NCBI GenBank assembly: GCA_014381725.1
Contig: JACNLC010000057.1
Coordinates: 1 to 40,480, forward strand
DNA length: 40,480 nucleotides
Origin: Fidelibacterota bacterium
GTDB lineage: Bacteria > Fidelibacterota > Marinisomatia > SCGC-AAA003-L08 > JACNLC01
Direction of reading: 5' to 3'
Shown: one piece after another, positions 1 through 10,100 of the stretch
Numbering within the stretch: position 1 is the stretch's first letter
Layout: each line of letters starts with the position of its first letter
The notes under the pieces: generated by a model
The model's input: only the letters and a program-made list of their open reading frames with translations
Databases searched by the model: none
What the model was told of the DNA's origin: nothing
Translations under genes and position numbers: made by a program

Positions 1-233
1 ATCCGTTTAATCCGAGTACAACAATTAGCTATGCGGTAGAGACAAACGGCCGTTTATCTCTACAAATTTACAACATTACTGGTCAATTGATAGAAACATT
101 GGTAAACGAGCAAGTAGAAGCTGGTTATCATACTGTAGTTTGGTTTGCAGAAAATCAACCATCTGGAATATATTTCGCAAAATTAGTAGCTGGAGATTTT
201 ACTAAAACTCAAAAATTAGTTTTACTTAAATAA
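1..233 (+). CDS. C-terminal end of a secreted protein with a type IX (Por) sorting domain, 5' end outside window
   Basis: Reading in frame from base 3, 76 codons precede a TAA at 231-233. The peptide begins PFNPSTTISY and ends with TKTQKLVLLK, which is the C-terminal sorting domain found in the other secreted proteins here. In Bacteroidota-type systems this domain is recognised by the type IX secretion machinery and cleaved or anchored at the cell surface. Only this domain lies in the window, so the function of the rest is unknown. Its DNA is nearly the same as the sorting domain at 10809-10900, suggesting recent copying between genes. Confidence 0.85.
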   Translation, partial: PFNPSTTISYAVETNGRLSLQIYNITGQLIETLVNEQVEAGYHTVVWFAENQPSGIYFAKLVAGDFTKTQKLVLLK

Positions 234-353
234 ACGAGTTAAATCAGAAAGTTTGAAAGGTAGCAACTGGTTACCAATTTTTCAATTTCTTTTTATGAAC
301 TTTCCCGCCATTTAAGTTAGTTTGTTTTTAAACAACTATATTGCCTAAATTGA

Positions 354-2588
354 ATGTTTAATAAAATGAATAAATTGTACAATATGAAACTATTATATCA
401 ATTAACTGCTATCTTCTTCATAATGATGATTGCTGTAGGGCGAAATACTGAAAATACTACAAATGCTTCATCAAACCAAATTACTGGAATTGTATTAGAT
501 TTAAAAACTGGTGAACCATTAATTGGTGTAAATGTTCTAATAAAGGACTCATTCATCGGTACTGCAACAGATAATTTTGGAAGATTCGTAATCTCCGATC
601 TGCGAAATGGTAAATACGATTTAGTAATCAGTATGATTGGATATCGAAAGAAAAATATCCGTGGTATCGTGGTGAATGGAATAAGCGAATTACTCGAAGT
701 ACAATTAAAACAAGATGTGCTATCATCTCCTCAAGTAGTTGTAACTACCTCACGAAAAGAACAGGATATAATGGAATCTCCCTTATCTATTGTTGCCATT
801 GGAATTCGTGATATTCAAGAAAAAGGTGCAATAAATCTTAAAGAAGTATTGCCTTATGAAGCCGGAGTTAATACAGTTAATGGTCAGCTAAATATTCGTG
901 GTGCTTCTGGTTATACAATGGGAGCTGGTGAACGGTCGTTAATGTTATTGGATGGGATTCCATTACTTGGGAGTGCCTCCGGAAATATCAGTTGGTCCAT
1001 TGTTCCAACTTCCGAAATTGAACGAGTAGAGATAGTTAAATCTGGAGGGTCTGCACTATATGGCTCAAGTGCATTAGGTGGAGTGCTGAATATTATTACC
1101 AGAAATGCACCTCCAAAACAAGAAACAAAAGTCAGATTCAAAATTGGGCAATATAGCCATCCTAAATTTGAACAGTGGCAGTGGAGAGAAAATCCCGGAA
1201 TGTTCTACACAACAGAATTGACTCACGCTACTCCATTTGGTCCACATAGTATTTGGGTTAGATTACAGAAATCAGAAACCGATGGATATACTCAGCTTGG
1301 ATGGGCAAATTCTTACAACATTACAGGGAAATTAAAACTTAATTATAGCAATAAATACAGTGCCTCAGTATATGCAAATTATTTTTCTGATAAAGAGGGT
1401 ATTGGCACACAATGGAAATCTCCAGCAGATCCATTTGAATCTCCAAACGGTTATGAAAATGATTATGGAATTGGCAATAAATTAAACCTAAATGGATTTT
1501 TTAATTACATATACTCACAAAATGTAGTGATGAAAGTGCGTGGAGCTTTGTACGATGTGTATTGGAGAAATTATTCAGAAACCAATACTGATTTCTCTCG
1601 AGAAAAAAAATATTATGGAGAAGTACAATTCACTACCTCCTTATTACGGTTTATGAATACTATTTATGGACTTGCAATTCAATCGGCTAATATTAACTCA
1701 AAATTATTTGGAGATCACCAAAGCAATTCTGGTTCTATATACTTGTTATCTCAGATTAAAATTCCAGGTGGAATCACAATTTCAACAGGTGGAAGATGGG
1801 AAAACTATTTTGTGGATGACGAAGTTCTTGATCAATCTTTTGCACCTCAATTTGCCGTAAATTTGAAGTTTAATGAATGGATGGCACTTAGGTCGTCAGT
1901 GAGTTACGGATTTAGAGTCCCTACGATAGCAGAATTATTTACTGAGTCTAAATTGGGTGTTTTCGAGGTGAAGCCAAATCCAGATTTGGTTGCTGAAAAG
2001 AGTTTTTCTTATGAAGCAGGAAGCACAGTAAAACTTTTATCCGAAAAGGGATTTGGATTAACAGTAGATGGTAATGTATTTCAGTATAATTACGAAAATT
2101 TGGTTGAACCAACTCCAGATGAAACTGGCATAATTCATTTTGAAAATATTCGAGATGCCAGAATAACCGGAGCAGAAATTGGTTTAAAAGCAGGTTTGTT
2201 GAACAATCATTTGTTATTGCAATCGGCTTATACTTATTTAGATCCTGTGGAAGTTAATTCATCCGGAGAAGTGATAGATACTTTAGCATACCGTTTTCGA
2301 CATACTTTTGTGAGTTCGATATCAGCATATTGGGAAGTTCTAACGGCATCTATCGAATACCGTTACTCCAGCAGAATGGAAAAAGTTGGTATTTTCCAGG
2401 AAAATAAAGAAACTGGTCAAGATAAACGAGTACCAATTAGAGTGTGGAATGCAAGTGTTGGTTACAAATTAAGAGATTGGCAATACTTACTAAGAATTGA
2501 GAATATTTTTCAATATTATTATGTGGAGCTCGAACGAAACATGGGCGAAGAACGGAATTTTTCTATAACAATAACTAAGATATTTTAA
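354..2588 (+). CDS. TonB-dependent outer-membrane receptor
   Basis: A 744-residue outer-membrane transporter of the TonB-dependent family. After a hydrophobic signal region comes a carboxypeptidase-regulatory-like beta domain at about residues 42-125 (ITGIVLDLKTGEPLIGVNV), then the plug domain at about 127-250 with the motifs LNIRGASGY, SLMLLDGIPL, VEIVKSGGSALYGSSALGGV, then a long beta-barrel ending in an aromatic residue (TKIF). The family imports large ligands such as siderophores, cobalamin or glycans using TonB energy; the ligand cannot be told from sequence. Met11 (position 384) gives a cleaner signal peptide than Met1, and neither has a clear ribosome site. The next two genes follow at 3 and 14 nt, suggesting an operon. 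Confidence 0.9.
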   Translation: MFNKMNKLYNMKLLYQLTAIFFIMMIAVGRNTENTTNASSNQITGIVLDLKTGEPLIGVNVLIKDSFIGTATDNFGRFVISDLRNGKYDLVISMIGYRKKNIRGIVVNGISELLEVQLKQDVLSSPQVVVTTSRKEQDIMESPLSIVAIGIRDIQEKGAINLKEVLPYEAGVNTVNGQLNIRGASGYTMGAGERSLMLLDGIPLLGSASGNISWSIVPTSEIERVEIVKSGGSALYGSSALGGVLNIITRNAPPKQETKVRFKIGQYSHPKFEQWQWRENPGMFYTTELTHATPFGPHSIWVRLQKSETDGYTQLGWANSYNITGKLKLNYSNKYSASVYANYFSDKEGIGTQWKSPADPFESPNGYENDYGIGNKLNLNGFFNYIYSQNVVMKVRGALYDVYWRNYSETNTDFSREKKYYGEVQFTTSLLRFMNTIYGLAIQSANINSKLFGDHQSNSGSIYLLSQIKIPGGITISTGGRWENYFVDDEVLDQSFAPQFAVNLKFNEWMALRSSVSYGFRVPTIAELFTESKLGVFEVKPNPDLVAEKSFSYEAGSTVKLLSEKGFGLTVDGNVFQYNYENLVEPTPDETGIIHFENIRDARITGAEIGLKAGLLNNHLLLQSAYTYLDPVEVNSSGEVIDTLAYRFRHTFVSSISAYWEVLTASIEYRYSSRMEKVGIFQENKETGQDKRVPIRVWNASVGYKLRDWQYLLRIENIFQYYYVELERNMGEERNFSITITKIF

Positions 2589-2591
2589 ATT

Positions 2592-3443
2592 ATGAAGAAA
2601 CGAACTTTATTAATTATTGTAGCTGTTATACCATTAATTTTCTTTTTAGATAATTGCGAAACACCAGTAGGTTTAGAGGATGTTTCAGGGATTGAAGGTA
2701 CAATCATATTTAATGGCAGTTGGCCCAGTGGCATTACGGCCGCCGCACCAGTTGTTTTCGATTCAACATTTGGGACTTTAATTGCACTTGGAGATCCTGT
2801 GATTAGAGATACAACAGATGAAGTTTTCAGTGAATATTCGTATTTTATACAGTTATCCCCTGGAGATTATTGTCTTATTACACTAGGACTTTCTGGAATA
2901 GAACCGGCATATTTTGCAGCAAATGTAGAAACTTATATGGAAGATGCCAATAATGGTGGAATTTTACCATTAGAATTTTTGGAAAATCCGTTAGATACAA
3001 TAGAATCAAACTGGGAGCCGTTTACTGTTACAGAAAAAGAAATAACTACATTTGATAAGGAAGTTAATTTTACTGGTATTCAAGGAAATATATTTTTTGA
3101 TGTTGATGAATGGCCAGAAGATATTACTGCGGTTACAACAGTAGTATTTGACAAAAAATATCCTGTTGGAGAAATGTTAGCTTATGGTATGCCAATAGAA
3201 AGTGGTGTTAGTAGTAGCTATTATTTTCTGCAACTCAACTCCGGAGAATATTATAAAACTATTTTTGGTTTACAAGATGTTGAACCGGCATTTTTTGTTG
3301 CAAATCTTGACTCATTCCTAGAAATGTCATCAAAGCCATTTGTTGATTTGCTTTATGATGGATATTTTGATGTATCATGGAGACCAGATACTGTTATAAC
3401 TGGTGAAATTATAACAATTAATGATACGATTATTTTTGATTAA
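2592..3443 (+). CDS. Putative lipoprotein with two tandem copies of a ~120-residue beta domain
   Basis: I do not recognise the family. The 283-residue protein has an N-terminal hydrophobic stretch followed by FLDNCETP, an atypical lipobox whose Cys (residue 22) could be lipidated. The mature part is a tandem duplication: residues about 33-158 start GIEGTIIFNGSWPSGITA and residues about 162-283 start GIQGNIFFDVDEWPEDITA. Both copies then carry a PVVFD/TVVFD strand, a YxFxQLxxGxY segment, and GLxxxEPAxFxANxxxxxE. It starts 3 nt after the receptor gene and is probably co-translated with it, so a role as a surface partner of that receptor is plausible, but this is inferred from position only. Confidence 0.7.
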   Translation: MKKRTLLIIVAVIPLIFFLDNCETPVGLEDVSGIEGTIIFNGSWPSGITAAAPVVFDSTFGTLIALGDPVIRDTTDEVFSEYSYFIQLSPGDYCLITLGLSGIEPAYFAANVETYMEDANNGGILPLEFLENPLDTIESNWEPFTVTEKEITTFDKEVNFTGIQGNIFFDVDEWPEDITAVTTVVFDKKYPVGEMLAYGMPIESGVSSSYYFLQLNSGEYYKTIFGLQDVEPAFFVANLDSFLEMSSKPFVDLLYDGYFDVSWRPDTVITGEIITINDTIIFD

Positions 3444-3457
3444 ACTGAGAGGGAAGA

Positions 3458-4513
3458 ATGAAAAATTCAATATTAGTGATTTGTTTGTTTGCAGGATTTG
3501 TGTTTGGATGGCACGAATCGTTTAACTTAGACGCAACTTTAGATGGTGATTATATAACAGGTGACTATACTTGGGGATGTTATCCGTGGTATGGGCAAGA
3601 ACCTTATATCGGAAATGGTAGTTTGGTTCTACAAGGCGATCACTTAGGTGCAACTGATCCTTCGGGCTTATTTTCTTCTTGGGTACAGATGGATTACAAT
3701 ACCGACCCTAATATAGAATTAACGCCTACTGATAACGATGTGTTTGTAAAACTGAAAATTAATTCAAATGGAGTGCCACACGAGAAAAATCATTTTCATT
3801 TAGGTGTATTGGGTGATCCTGATTTCTTTAATAATAAAAAGGCATATACTGTTGGAGTTGGTCCTGCTTACGGGAAGCGGCTCGGAGTTTTTTCGTTGTA
3901 TGACTATATGTCTTATGAAAATCCTGATACAATTGAGTTTTGTGGTTGGACATTTCCAGAAGAAGAAAATGAAGCTGTAGTATTTGATGAATTTTTCTGG
4001 TTACGAGCAAAAGTAGATAGTGGAACCGATATCTCAATTTGGGCATATCCAGATGGAGAGAGTTGTCCAGCGACACCTGATTTAGTTTATACACAAGATC
4101 AAGTTGATGAATTTATGGAAGCGTTAATTATGATTGCTATTCAACCAGCTGACACATCCGGTGGATTTGCTGGACAAACAATCGAAATTTCTGATGTGTA
4201 CTACAATGAAGTGCCACTTGATAACAATTATCAATCTTCAATTGTAAATTATCAATTATTAAATGCTTATCCAAATCCGTTTAATCCAAGCACAACAATT
4301 AGTTATCAACTCCCTGCTCCAAGCCCAGTGCTACTTACTATTTATAATGTAAAGGGCCAACTTGTCGAAACACTAGTAAACAGTAGCAGTATGCAGGAAG
4401 CTGGTTATCATCAAATTACTTGGATTGCAGATAATCATTCAAGTGGCTTGTATTTCGTACAAATGACAGCTGGTGATTTTACACAAACACAGAAGCTGTT
4501 GTTTTTAAAATAA
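3458..4513 (+). CDS. Secreted protein with a lectin-like beta domain and type IX sorting domain
   Basis: 351 residues. A signal peptide (MKNSILVICLFAGFVFG) precedes a beta-rich region of about 240 residues (HESFNLD...YNEVPL) resembling concanavalin/LamG-type folds in pattern (an FxLDATLDGDY start and a late ISDVYYNE strand), which often bind carbohydrate. That fold is an inference. Residues about 270-351 are a type IX sorting domain (LLNAYPNPFNPSTTISYQL ... TQTQKLLFLK). GAGAGGGAAG just before the ATG serves as ribosome site. The gene follows the receptor and lipoprotein genes at 14 nt, so the three probably act together at the surface. The linker before the sorting domain (SSIVNYQLLNAYPNPF) matches those of the genes at 18672 and 19787. 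Confidence 0.8.
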   Translation: MKNSILVICLFAGFVFGWHESFNLDATLDGDYITGDYTWGCYPWYGQEPYIGNGSLVLQGDHLGATDPSGLFSSWVQMDYNTDPNIELTPTDNDVFVKLKINSNGVPHEKNHFHLGVLGDPDFFNNKKAYTVGVGPAYGKRLGVFSLYDYMSYENPDTIEFCGWTFPEEENEAVVFDEFFWLRAKVDSGTDISIWAYPDGESCPATPDLVYTQDQVDEFMEALIMIAIQPADTSGGFAGQTIEISDVYYNEVPLDNNYQSSIVNYQLLNAYPNPFNPSTTISYQLPAPSPVLLTIYNVKGQLVETLVNSSSMQEAGYHQITWIADNHSSGLYFVQMTAGDFTQTQKLLFLK

Positions 4514-4514
4514 T

Positions 4515-4531
4515 TGTTTCAAACTGTTACA
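4515..4531 (+). promoter_or_regulatory. Paired TGTTACA-like heptamers upstream of a secreted-protein gene
   Basis: TGTTTCA (4515-4521) and TGTTACA (4525-4531) start exactly 10 bp apart, 91-107 bases upstream of the ATG at 4622. The same arrangement lies before the other two genes whose products share modules A and B. A shared regulator binding one face of the helix would explain this, but no regulator is identified. Confidence 0.35.
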
Positions 4532-4621
4532 ATTTAGTACGAGTAATTTTAGAATAATGATATTATATTTGAAGATGAATTTTTAATAGTTAAACAACAA
4601 AACCTAATAAAGGAGAGTATT

Positions 4622-7075
4622 ATGAGAAAATCAATCACACTAATTACCATTTTGTTTTTGTTACCAATATTTATTTTGGCAAGCAATAATGTTAATTTAG
4701 AACAAAATAAAGTTAAAATAAGCTTATCTGCTAAAGATTATAATCTACCAAATTGGCAATATTTATCATCTGATAGAAGTTTAGCTGATATGTTTGGTGT
4801 TGCATCAACTGCACCTGTATCTGCAGGAGAAATGATTGTTCATGCAGATGTGCCTGATTCTGTATTAGAAGATGGACCTTTTAATGCATTTCTATTTTCT
4901 GGAAATGGATTGGATTCTGATTGGGCCAATGATACTGCCTACTTGATGGGTACTCCAGGTTATGAAAATACTTTTTCAGCTACGGTTTCAACTCCTGTTT
5001 CTGGTCCGTTTAATATTGGAGTTCAAGCAGTTATGACAACTGATACAGGAGAAGTAGTAATTACCCAAGCACCATTAAATGCTAATGAATCTTTTCCTGC
5101 ACCTTATTATTTGTCAATTTGTGATGAATCATTAGGAGATGAAGAAACAGGGAATTCAAATTTGGATATTGAGGATGTATCAATCAGCATTAGTGATAAC
5201 AAAATTTATGGAAAAATGACAAACGCACCTGGTGCAGGTTATCCAGTTGATGATGGATTTTTCGGACCTTGGTATCTTTATACAATTGGATTTGTAAATC
5301 CAGATGATACAGATTCTACTCTTTATGGTATGGGATATGCAGATGCAGGATTTGGAACACTATACACAGGATTATGGAAATTCCAAGATGGAGGGGATCC
5401 AGTATTCATTTCAAATATAGATCATACAATTAATGGAGATGAATTGCATATGGCTTGTAATTTAAGCGATGTTGTAAATGATCCTGATTTTGGTGTTTGG
5501 CCAAATGAATTTGAATCTTTTGGTGTTTCTGGACTTACAATGAAAGTAACAACAAGTGAGCAATTGATAGGTGATGTTACTGATGGTGTTGGCCTAAATC
5601 CTGATATTCAAAGGTTTGTTATTGGTGAGAATACAGCACCCGTTATTGTAGATCATGGATTCAATATATTATCAGAAGCTGATGGAATGTTTGCAGTTGA
5701 ATTTTATTGCGAATATCAAGATGATGATAATCACTTTCCACTATACCCTTGGCTATATATGGATGGTGCTGAAACGGGCTTAGATATGATTTCTTATGAC
5801 CATACATACTATGACGGATCAGTTTTTACCACACAAATTTCTCTTGAAGCTGGTGATCACTTCTATAATTTGAGTTTTAACGATGGGTTGAATTGGGCTA
5901 CAACTAGTACAATTCCATTTACACTGGGTTCTCAAGAAAGTACAATTTCTATACCAATGCTCAGTGGATGGAATTGGTTCTCAATTAATTTAGAGAATGA
6001 TGACCTAACTTTGAACACAGTTCTAACTACATTGGGTGCTGATGCTTCGCTCATAAAAAATCAAACCGGATTTGCAACATACTATGCAGATTTCGGTTGG
6101 TATGGGCTTGATGCTATTGATGTGAAAAGTATGTATATGATCCAAATGTTGGCTGACGGATCTTTGGAATTTGAAGGTACTCCTGTTGATTATTTGAATA
6201 CACCAATCTTATTGGCTAATGGCTGGAATTGGATTTCTTATCTTCCACAAGAATCAAACGATTTGAATGGTGCATTAGCAAATATCGGATCTAATGGAAC
6301 TTTCTTAAAAAATCAAAATAGTTTTGCAAATTATTATGATGGATTTGGTTGGTATAGTGGTAACGGAATGGATAACATGGAAGCCGGTGGTGGATATATG
6401 TTACAAGTAATTGCTGATGCAGAACTGATTTACGGAGAACCTGTAGGATTCTTAAAGTTTGAAACGGAAGTTATGGATTTACATTGGAGCGTAAATCCGC
6501 ATCAATTTGAACACAATATGGCGGTTACTATTAGTGTAGAAAATATGAACCAAAGTGATATTCTTGGTGCTTTTGTTGGAGGTGATGTCCGAGGTGTCGC
6601 AACTCCATCATATTTCCCACTTACTGATTCTTACACCATTAATATGATGGTTTATGGATATGAAAGTGAAAATATCAGTTTCAAAATTTTCAATCAGAAA
6701 ACGGGAATAGAATTAGAAATTAAAGAAAAACTAACTTTTATTCAAGATGGTATAATCGGCAATGATATTGAGCCAGTTTTTCTGAAATCTGTTTCTGAAG
6801 AAGCTGAGGATTTCTTGCTTGCTTCTGCATATCCAAATCCGTTTAATCCTATGACAACATTGAGTTACGATTTGGTTCAGGATACAGAAATCGAAATTAA
6901 AATATTTGATATCACCGGACGACAAGTTGCTGAAATATTACAAACCAACCATAAACAAAGTCCTGGACATTATGAAATAATTTGGAATGCGAATGAGTAT
7001 TCTAGTGGGATATATTTTGTTATCTTTGAAACAGAAAATGCAATTACTACACAAAAATTAGTTTTAATGAAATAA
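4622..7075 (+). CDS. Large secreted protein with modules B-B-A and type IX sorting domain
   Basis: 817 residues. It has a signal peptide (MRKSITLITILFLLPIFILA) and a strong ribosome site, AAAGGAGAG, 4 nt before the ATG. Residues about 60-430 are beta-rich and of unknown function. Residues about 439-606 hold two copies of module B (GWNWFSINLE...IKNQTGFATYYADFGWYGL and GWNWISYLP...LKNQNSFANYYDGFGWYSG). Residues about 619-721 hold module A (HWSVNPHQFEHNM...GAFVGGDVRG...YFPLTDSYTINMMVYG...IIGNDIEPV). Residues about 734-817 are a type IX sorting domain (AYPNPFNPMTTLSYDL). It is presumably exported and held at the surface or released; no catalytic motif is visible. A strong terminator follows. Confidence 0.85.
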   Translation: MRKSITLITILFLLPIFILASNNVNLEQNKVKISLSAKDYNLPNWQYLSSDRSLADMFGVASTAPVSAGEMIVHADVPDSVLEDGPFNAFLFSGNGLDSDWANDTAYLMGTPGYENTFSATVSTPVSGPFNIGVQAVMTTDTGEVVITQAPLNANESFPAPYYLSICDESLGDEETGNSNLDIEDVSISISDNKIYGKMTNAPGAGYPVDDGFFGPWYLYTIGFVNPDDTDSTLYGMGYADAGFGTLYTGLWKFQDGGDPVFISNIDHTINGDELHMACNLSDVVNDPDFGVWPNEFESFGVSGLTMKVTTSEQLIGDVTDGVGLNPDIQRFVIGENTAPVIVDHGFNILSEADGMFAVEFYCEYQDDDNHFPLYPWLYMDGAETGLDMISYDHTYYDGSVFTTQISLEAGDHFYNLSFNDGLNWATTSTIPFTLGSQESTISIPMLSGWNWFSINLENDDLTLNTVLTTLGADASLIKNQTGFATYYADFGWYGLDAIDVKSMYMIQMLADGSLEFEGTPVDYLNTPILLANGWNWISYLPQESNDLNGALANIGSNGTFLKNQNSFANYYDGFGWYSGNGMDNMEAGGGYMLQVIADAELIYGEPVGFLKFETEVMDLHWSVNPHQFEHNMAVTISVENMNQSDILGAFVGGDVRGVATPSYFPLTDSYTINMMVYGYESENISFKIFNQKTGIELEIKEKLTFIQDGIIGNDIEPVFLKSVSEEAEDFLLASAYPNPFNPMTTLSYDLVQDTEIEIKIFDITGRQVAEILQTNHKQSPGHYEIIWNANEYSSGIYFVIFETENAITTQKLVLMK

Positions 7076-7099
7076 CAAAATAAAGTAGTTTTTATTTTG

Positions 7100-7133
7100 G
7101 ATATCCCGATATGTATTTATCGGGATATCTTTT
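7100..7133 (+). terminator. Rho-independent terminator after the 4622-7075 gene
   Basis: A perfect 12-bp stem, GATATCCCGATA (7100-7111) and TATCGGGATATC (7118-7129), closes a 6-nt loop and is followed by TTTT (7130-7133). It sits 25 nt after the stop codon and separates two adjacent secreted-protein genes, so the next gene needs its own promoter. Confidence 0.85.
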
Positions 7134-7135
7134 AC

Positions 7136-7151
7136 TGTTAACATTGTTACA
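7136..7151 (+). promoter_or_regulatory. Paired TGTTA(A)CA heptamers just before the next gene
   Basis: TGTTAACA (7136-7143) and TGTTACA (7145-7151) lie 9 bp apart between the terminator and the ribosome site of the gene starting at 7167. They match the pairs upstream of 4622 and 12842, although this pair is much closer to the start codon. That position would suit a repressor site or an mRNA-level element better than an activator site. Confidence 0.3.
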
Positions 7152-7166
7152 TTGAGAAGGGAAACA

Positions 7167-10100
7167 ATGAATAGGGTATTTCTATTTCTTTTATTATCAT
7201 TTTCATTATTTGCACAAGAAAGTATTCGGTCAAACGAGTTTATTGACCCGGGAAAAGTTGATGCGTTAGCGCCATTTCCCATAGGTGAATCCTTATCGTT
7301 AATTCAGTTCGATTTACCAAATGATAGTTTGTTGCAGATTGTTGATAGTCAGATTCCAAATTTAGATTTGAACATCGGACCTGCTTCATATCAGAGGATT
7401 ATTCCGGAATCTATTTATAGAGAAATTTATCAAATTATTTCTCCGAATCTTTGGCAAGTAATTATTGAAGATTACAAAATAAATTCAAATAGTAGAGAAA
7501 ATTGGCAACAGACTCAATGGGGCGATGAAGCTGCTGGAACCAGCGAAAGTGTTGGTTACGATTGTATGTGCACGGATGGATCTGATTGTTTGGTCATTGG
7601 TTATAATGATGATTGGTGGGATCCGCTAGATTATTATGGTGATGCGTGGTGGGAGTTTGATCCACCAAATTGGGCTTCTATATCTTCAGTAAAGATTTCT
7701 GTAAAAGGAATGCAATGTGATGATTTGCCATTATCGTCAGAAAATTATTTATCAATTAAAAACAATGACTGTGGTTGGGCAAACGATCAATGGACTGCAA
7801 CACTTAGTTTGGATCATACGATTAATGGTCCTTACGAAATACCTACTGAAATGCTGGAAGAAATTTGGTGTAGTGAAAAAATTATTCCAGTGATTTGGTC
7901 TGAAGACAATTATAATGTAGAATGGGTAAAAATTGAATTTCAATATGAAAATTTACCATCAGCGCCTAATGGTTTAACAGCAGAAGTTTTAGGTAATGAT
8001 GTTCATCTTTCTTGGAATTCTCCAGAAGCTGGCTTTTTACCAGAGCCATACAATGTGATTGCAGAGGGAAGCGAATATGAAGGATCTCCGGCAATTACTT
8101 GGTCTTGGCAACACGATGACTATGAGCAAATTCTCTATACAGATTGCGTAGGTACAGAATTTTCTGCTGAATATCTATCGTGGTTGGATGACGGATATTG
8201 TGACGATGGTGAATGGGGCCTAAATTTCCTTTGCGAAGAATGGGGATGGGATTGTGGAGATTGTCCGGATTATCAAAATATGCCAGACCCTAACGGTTGG
8301 TGTGCAGAATTAAGAAGCGGTGATGATATTGTGCCAAAGGAAATATATCATCCAGTAACAACATTCGATATTCTCTATGGAAATATTCAATCTGATTTCG
8401 AACGAAGTGCCAATATGTTTGAGCTCAATTTTAATTACAATGGTACGGATTATTCGTTTCAATCGTCAGATTTATCAATTTTGGTTTATGGATTTGATAG
8501 TGGTGTAAATGTATGCGGTAATATTACTGCAATTGATATGCAATCAACACCTTGGATTTATTCCCAACCATCTCTTGATGCTTGTGCAACTACTAATGCT
8601 AGAACTTATAATCAAGAGAAGAATCTACAAAGGAATTTACTGGGTTACAATGTTTACAGAAATGGACAATTGATTGCTTCTAACATTGAACAAACTACAT
8701 TTATAGATGAAAACTTGGAGCAAGGCACTTACACTTACACAGTAACTGCAGTTTATACTTTGGGTGAATCTGAACATTCTGGTTCAGCCACGGCCGAATT
8801 GATGTTCATTGGTCCATCAGCGAATTTTTCAGTTGATATTTCTACTGGGATGGCTCCTTTTTCTGTTAATTTTATTGATAATAGTTATCCTGGGAATAGT
8901 GATATTATCGAATGGATTTGGGATTTTGGAGATGGAGCAATGGGATATGAACAATACCCAAATCATATCTATGAAGTTGCCGGAACATATTCTGTTTCTC
9001 TAACAATTACAGATGAAAATGGACAATCATCTTCAATTACTGAAGAAGATTTAATAGTTGTTGGAGGTTTACCATCAACATATCCCGATTGGGAAGTACA
9101 TATCCAAGATTATGAATTTAATTTAACTCTAGCTGGATTGCTGTATTTTGACGGAGAAGAATCTGAAGATACTTATGATTTAGTTGGTGCATTTGTAGAT
9201 GGCGAGTGCAGAGGAATCGCAAATCCAACATATTTCCCGCTAACCAATAAATATACTGTTAATTTGATGATTTATAGCAATCTATCAGAAGGAGAAACGG
9301 TTACTTTTAAAGCTTATAATTGTTCAGAAGAATGGACTTATGATATTGTTCAAGAAACAGTAGAATTTGTAGCAAACGATATCATTGGAAATGACCTAGT
9401 TCCATTTGAACTTCACGCAGTTACTAATCAGAATTATCCTGATTGGTCTGTCTATTCACCAGCATTTGAATTCAATATGTCATTAATCGGACTGCTGTTT
9501 ATTGATGGTGAAGAATCATTTGATAGCAATGACTTGGTTGGTGCATTTGTCGATGGCGAGTGCAGAGGAATTGCAAATCCAACTTGTTTCCCGATGACTG
9601 AACAATATACAGTCAATATGATGATTTATAGTAATGTTGCAACAGGTGAAGCAATATCATTCCAAGTTTACGATTATTCAAGTGATGAAGTATTTGACAA
9701 TGTTGCTGAGAGTTTAACTTTTGAAACTGATGCGATTATCGGTAATGATCTTTTTCCGTTTGAAATCCACGCTGAATATGAGAGCAACATAGTTCTGCAA
9801 AATATAGATTTTCTTACTGGCTGGAATTGGTTTTCCATTAATGTAGAATCTGAAAATATGAGTTTGAATACAGTTTTAAATTCTGTTGTGGGATATGCTG
9901 AATTCATTAAAAGTCAGACAGGATTTGCAACTTACTATGAAGATTATGGTTGGTACGGATTAGAACTTATCGATGTCAGAGAAATGTATATGATTCAAAC
10001 TTATTCTGATATATTATTTAGTTTTGAAGGATATCCTGTAGATTTTCTTGATACACCAATCGAGTTAGTAAATGGTTGGAATTGGATCAGTTATCTCCCA

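Noticed and set aside
4564-4571. TATATTTG as a Bacteroidota-type -7 promoter element
   Set aside because: It fits TAnnTTTG and lies 50 nt before the ATG, but no TTTG partner occurs at the expected upstream distance, and such words are frequent in AT-rich DNA.
7152-7166. TTG start upstream of the giant secreted protein
   Set aside because: The ATG at 7167 follows a GAGAAGGG ribosome site and begins a proper signal peptide; the TTG overlaps that site.
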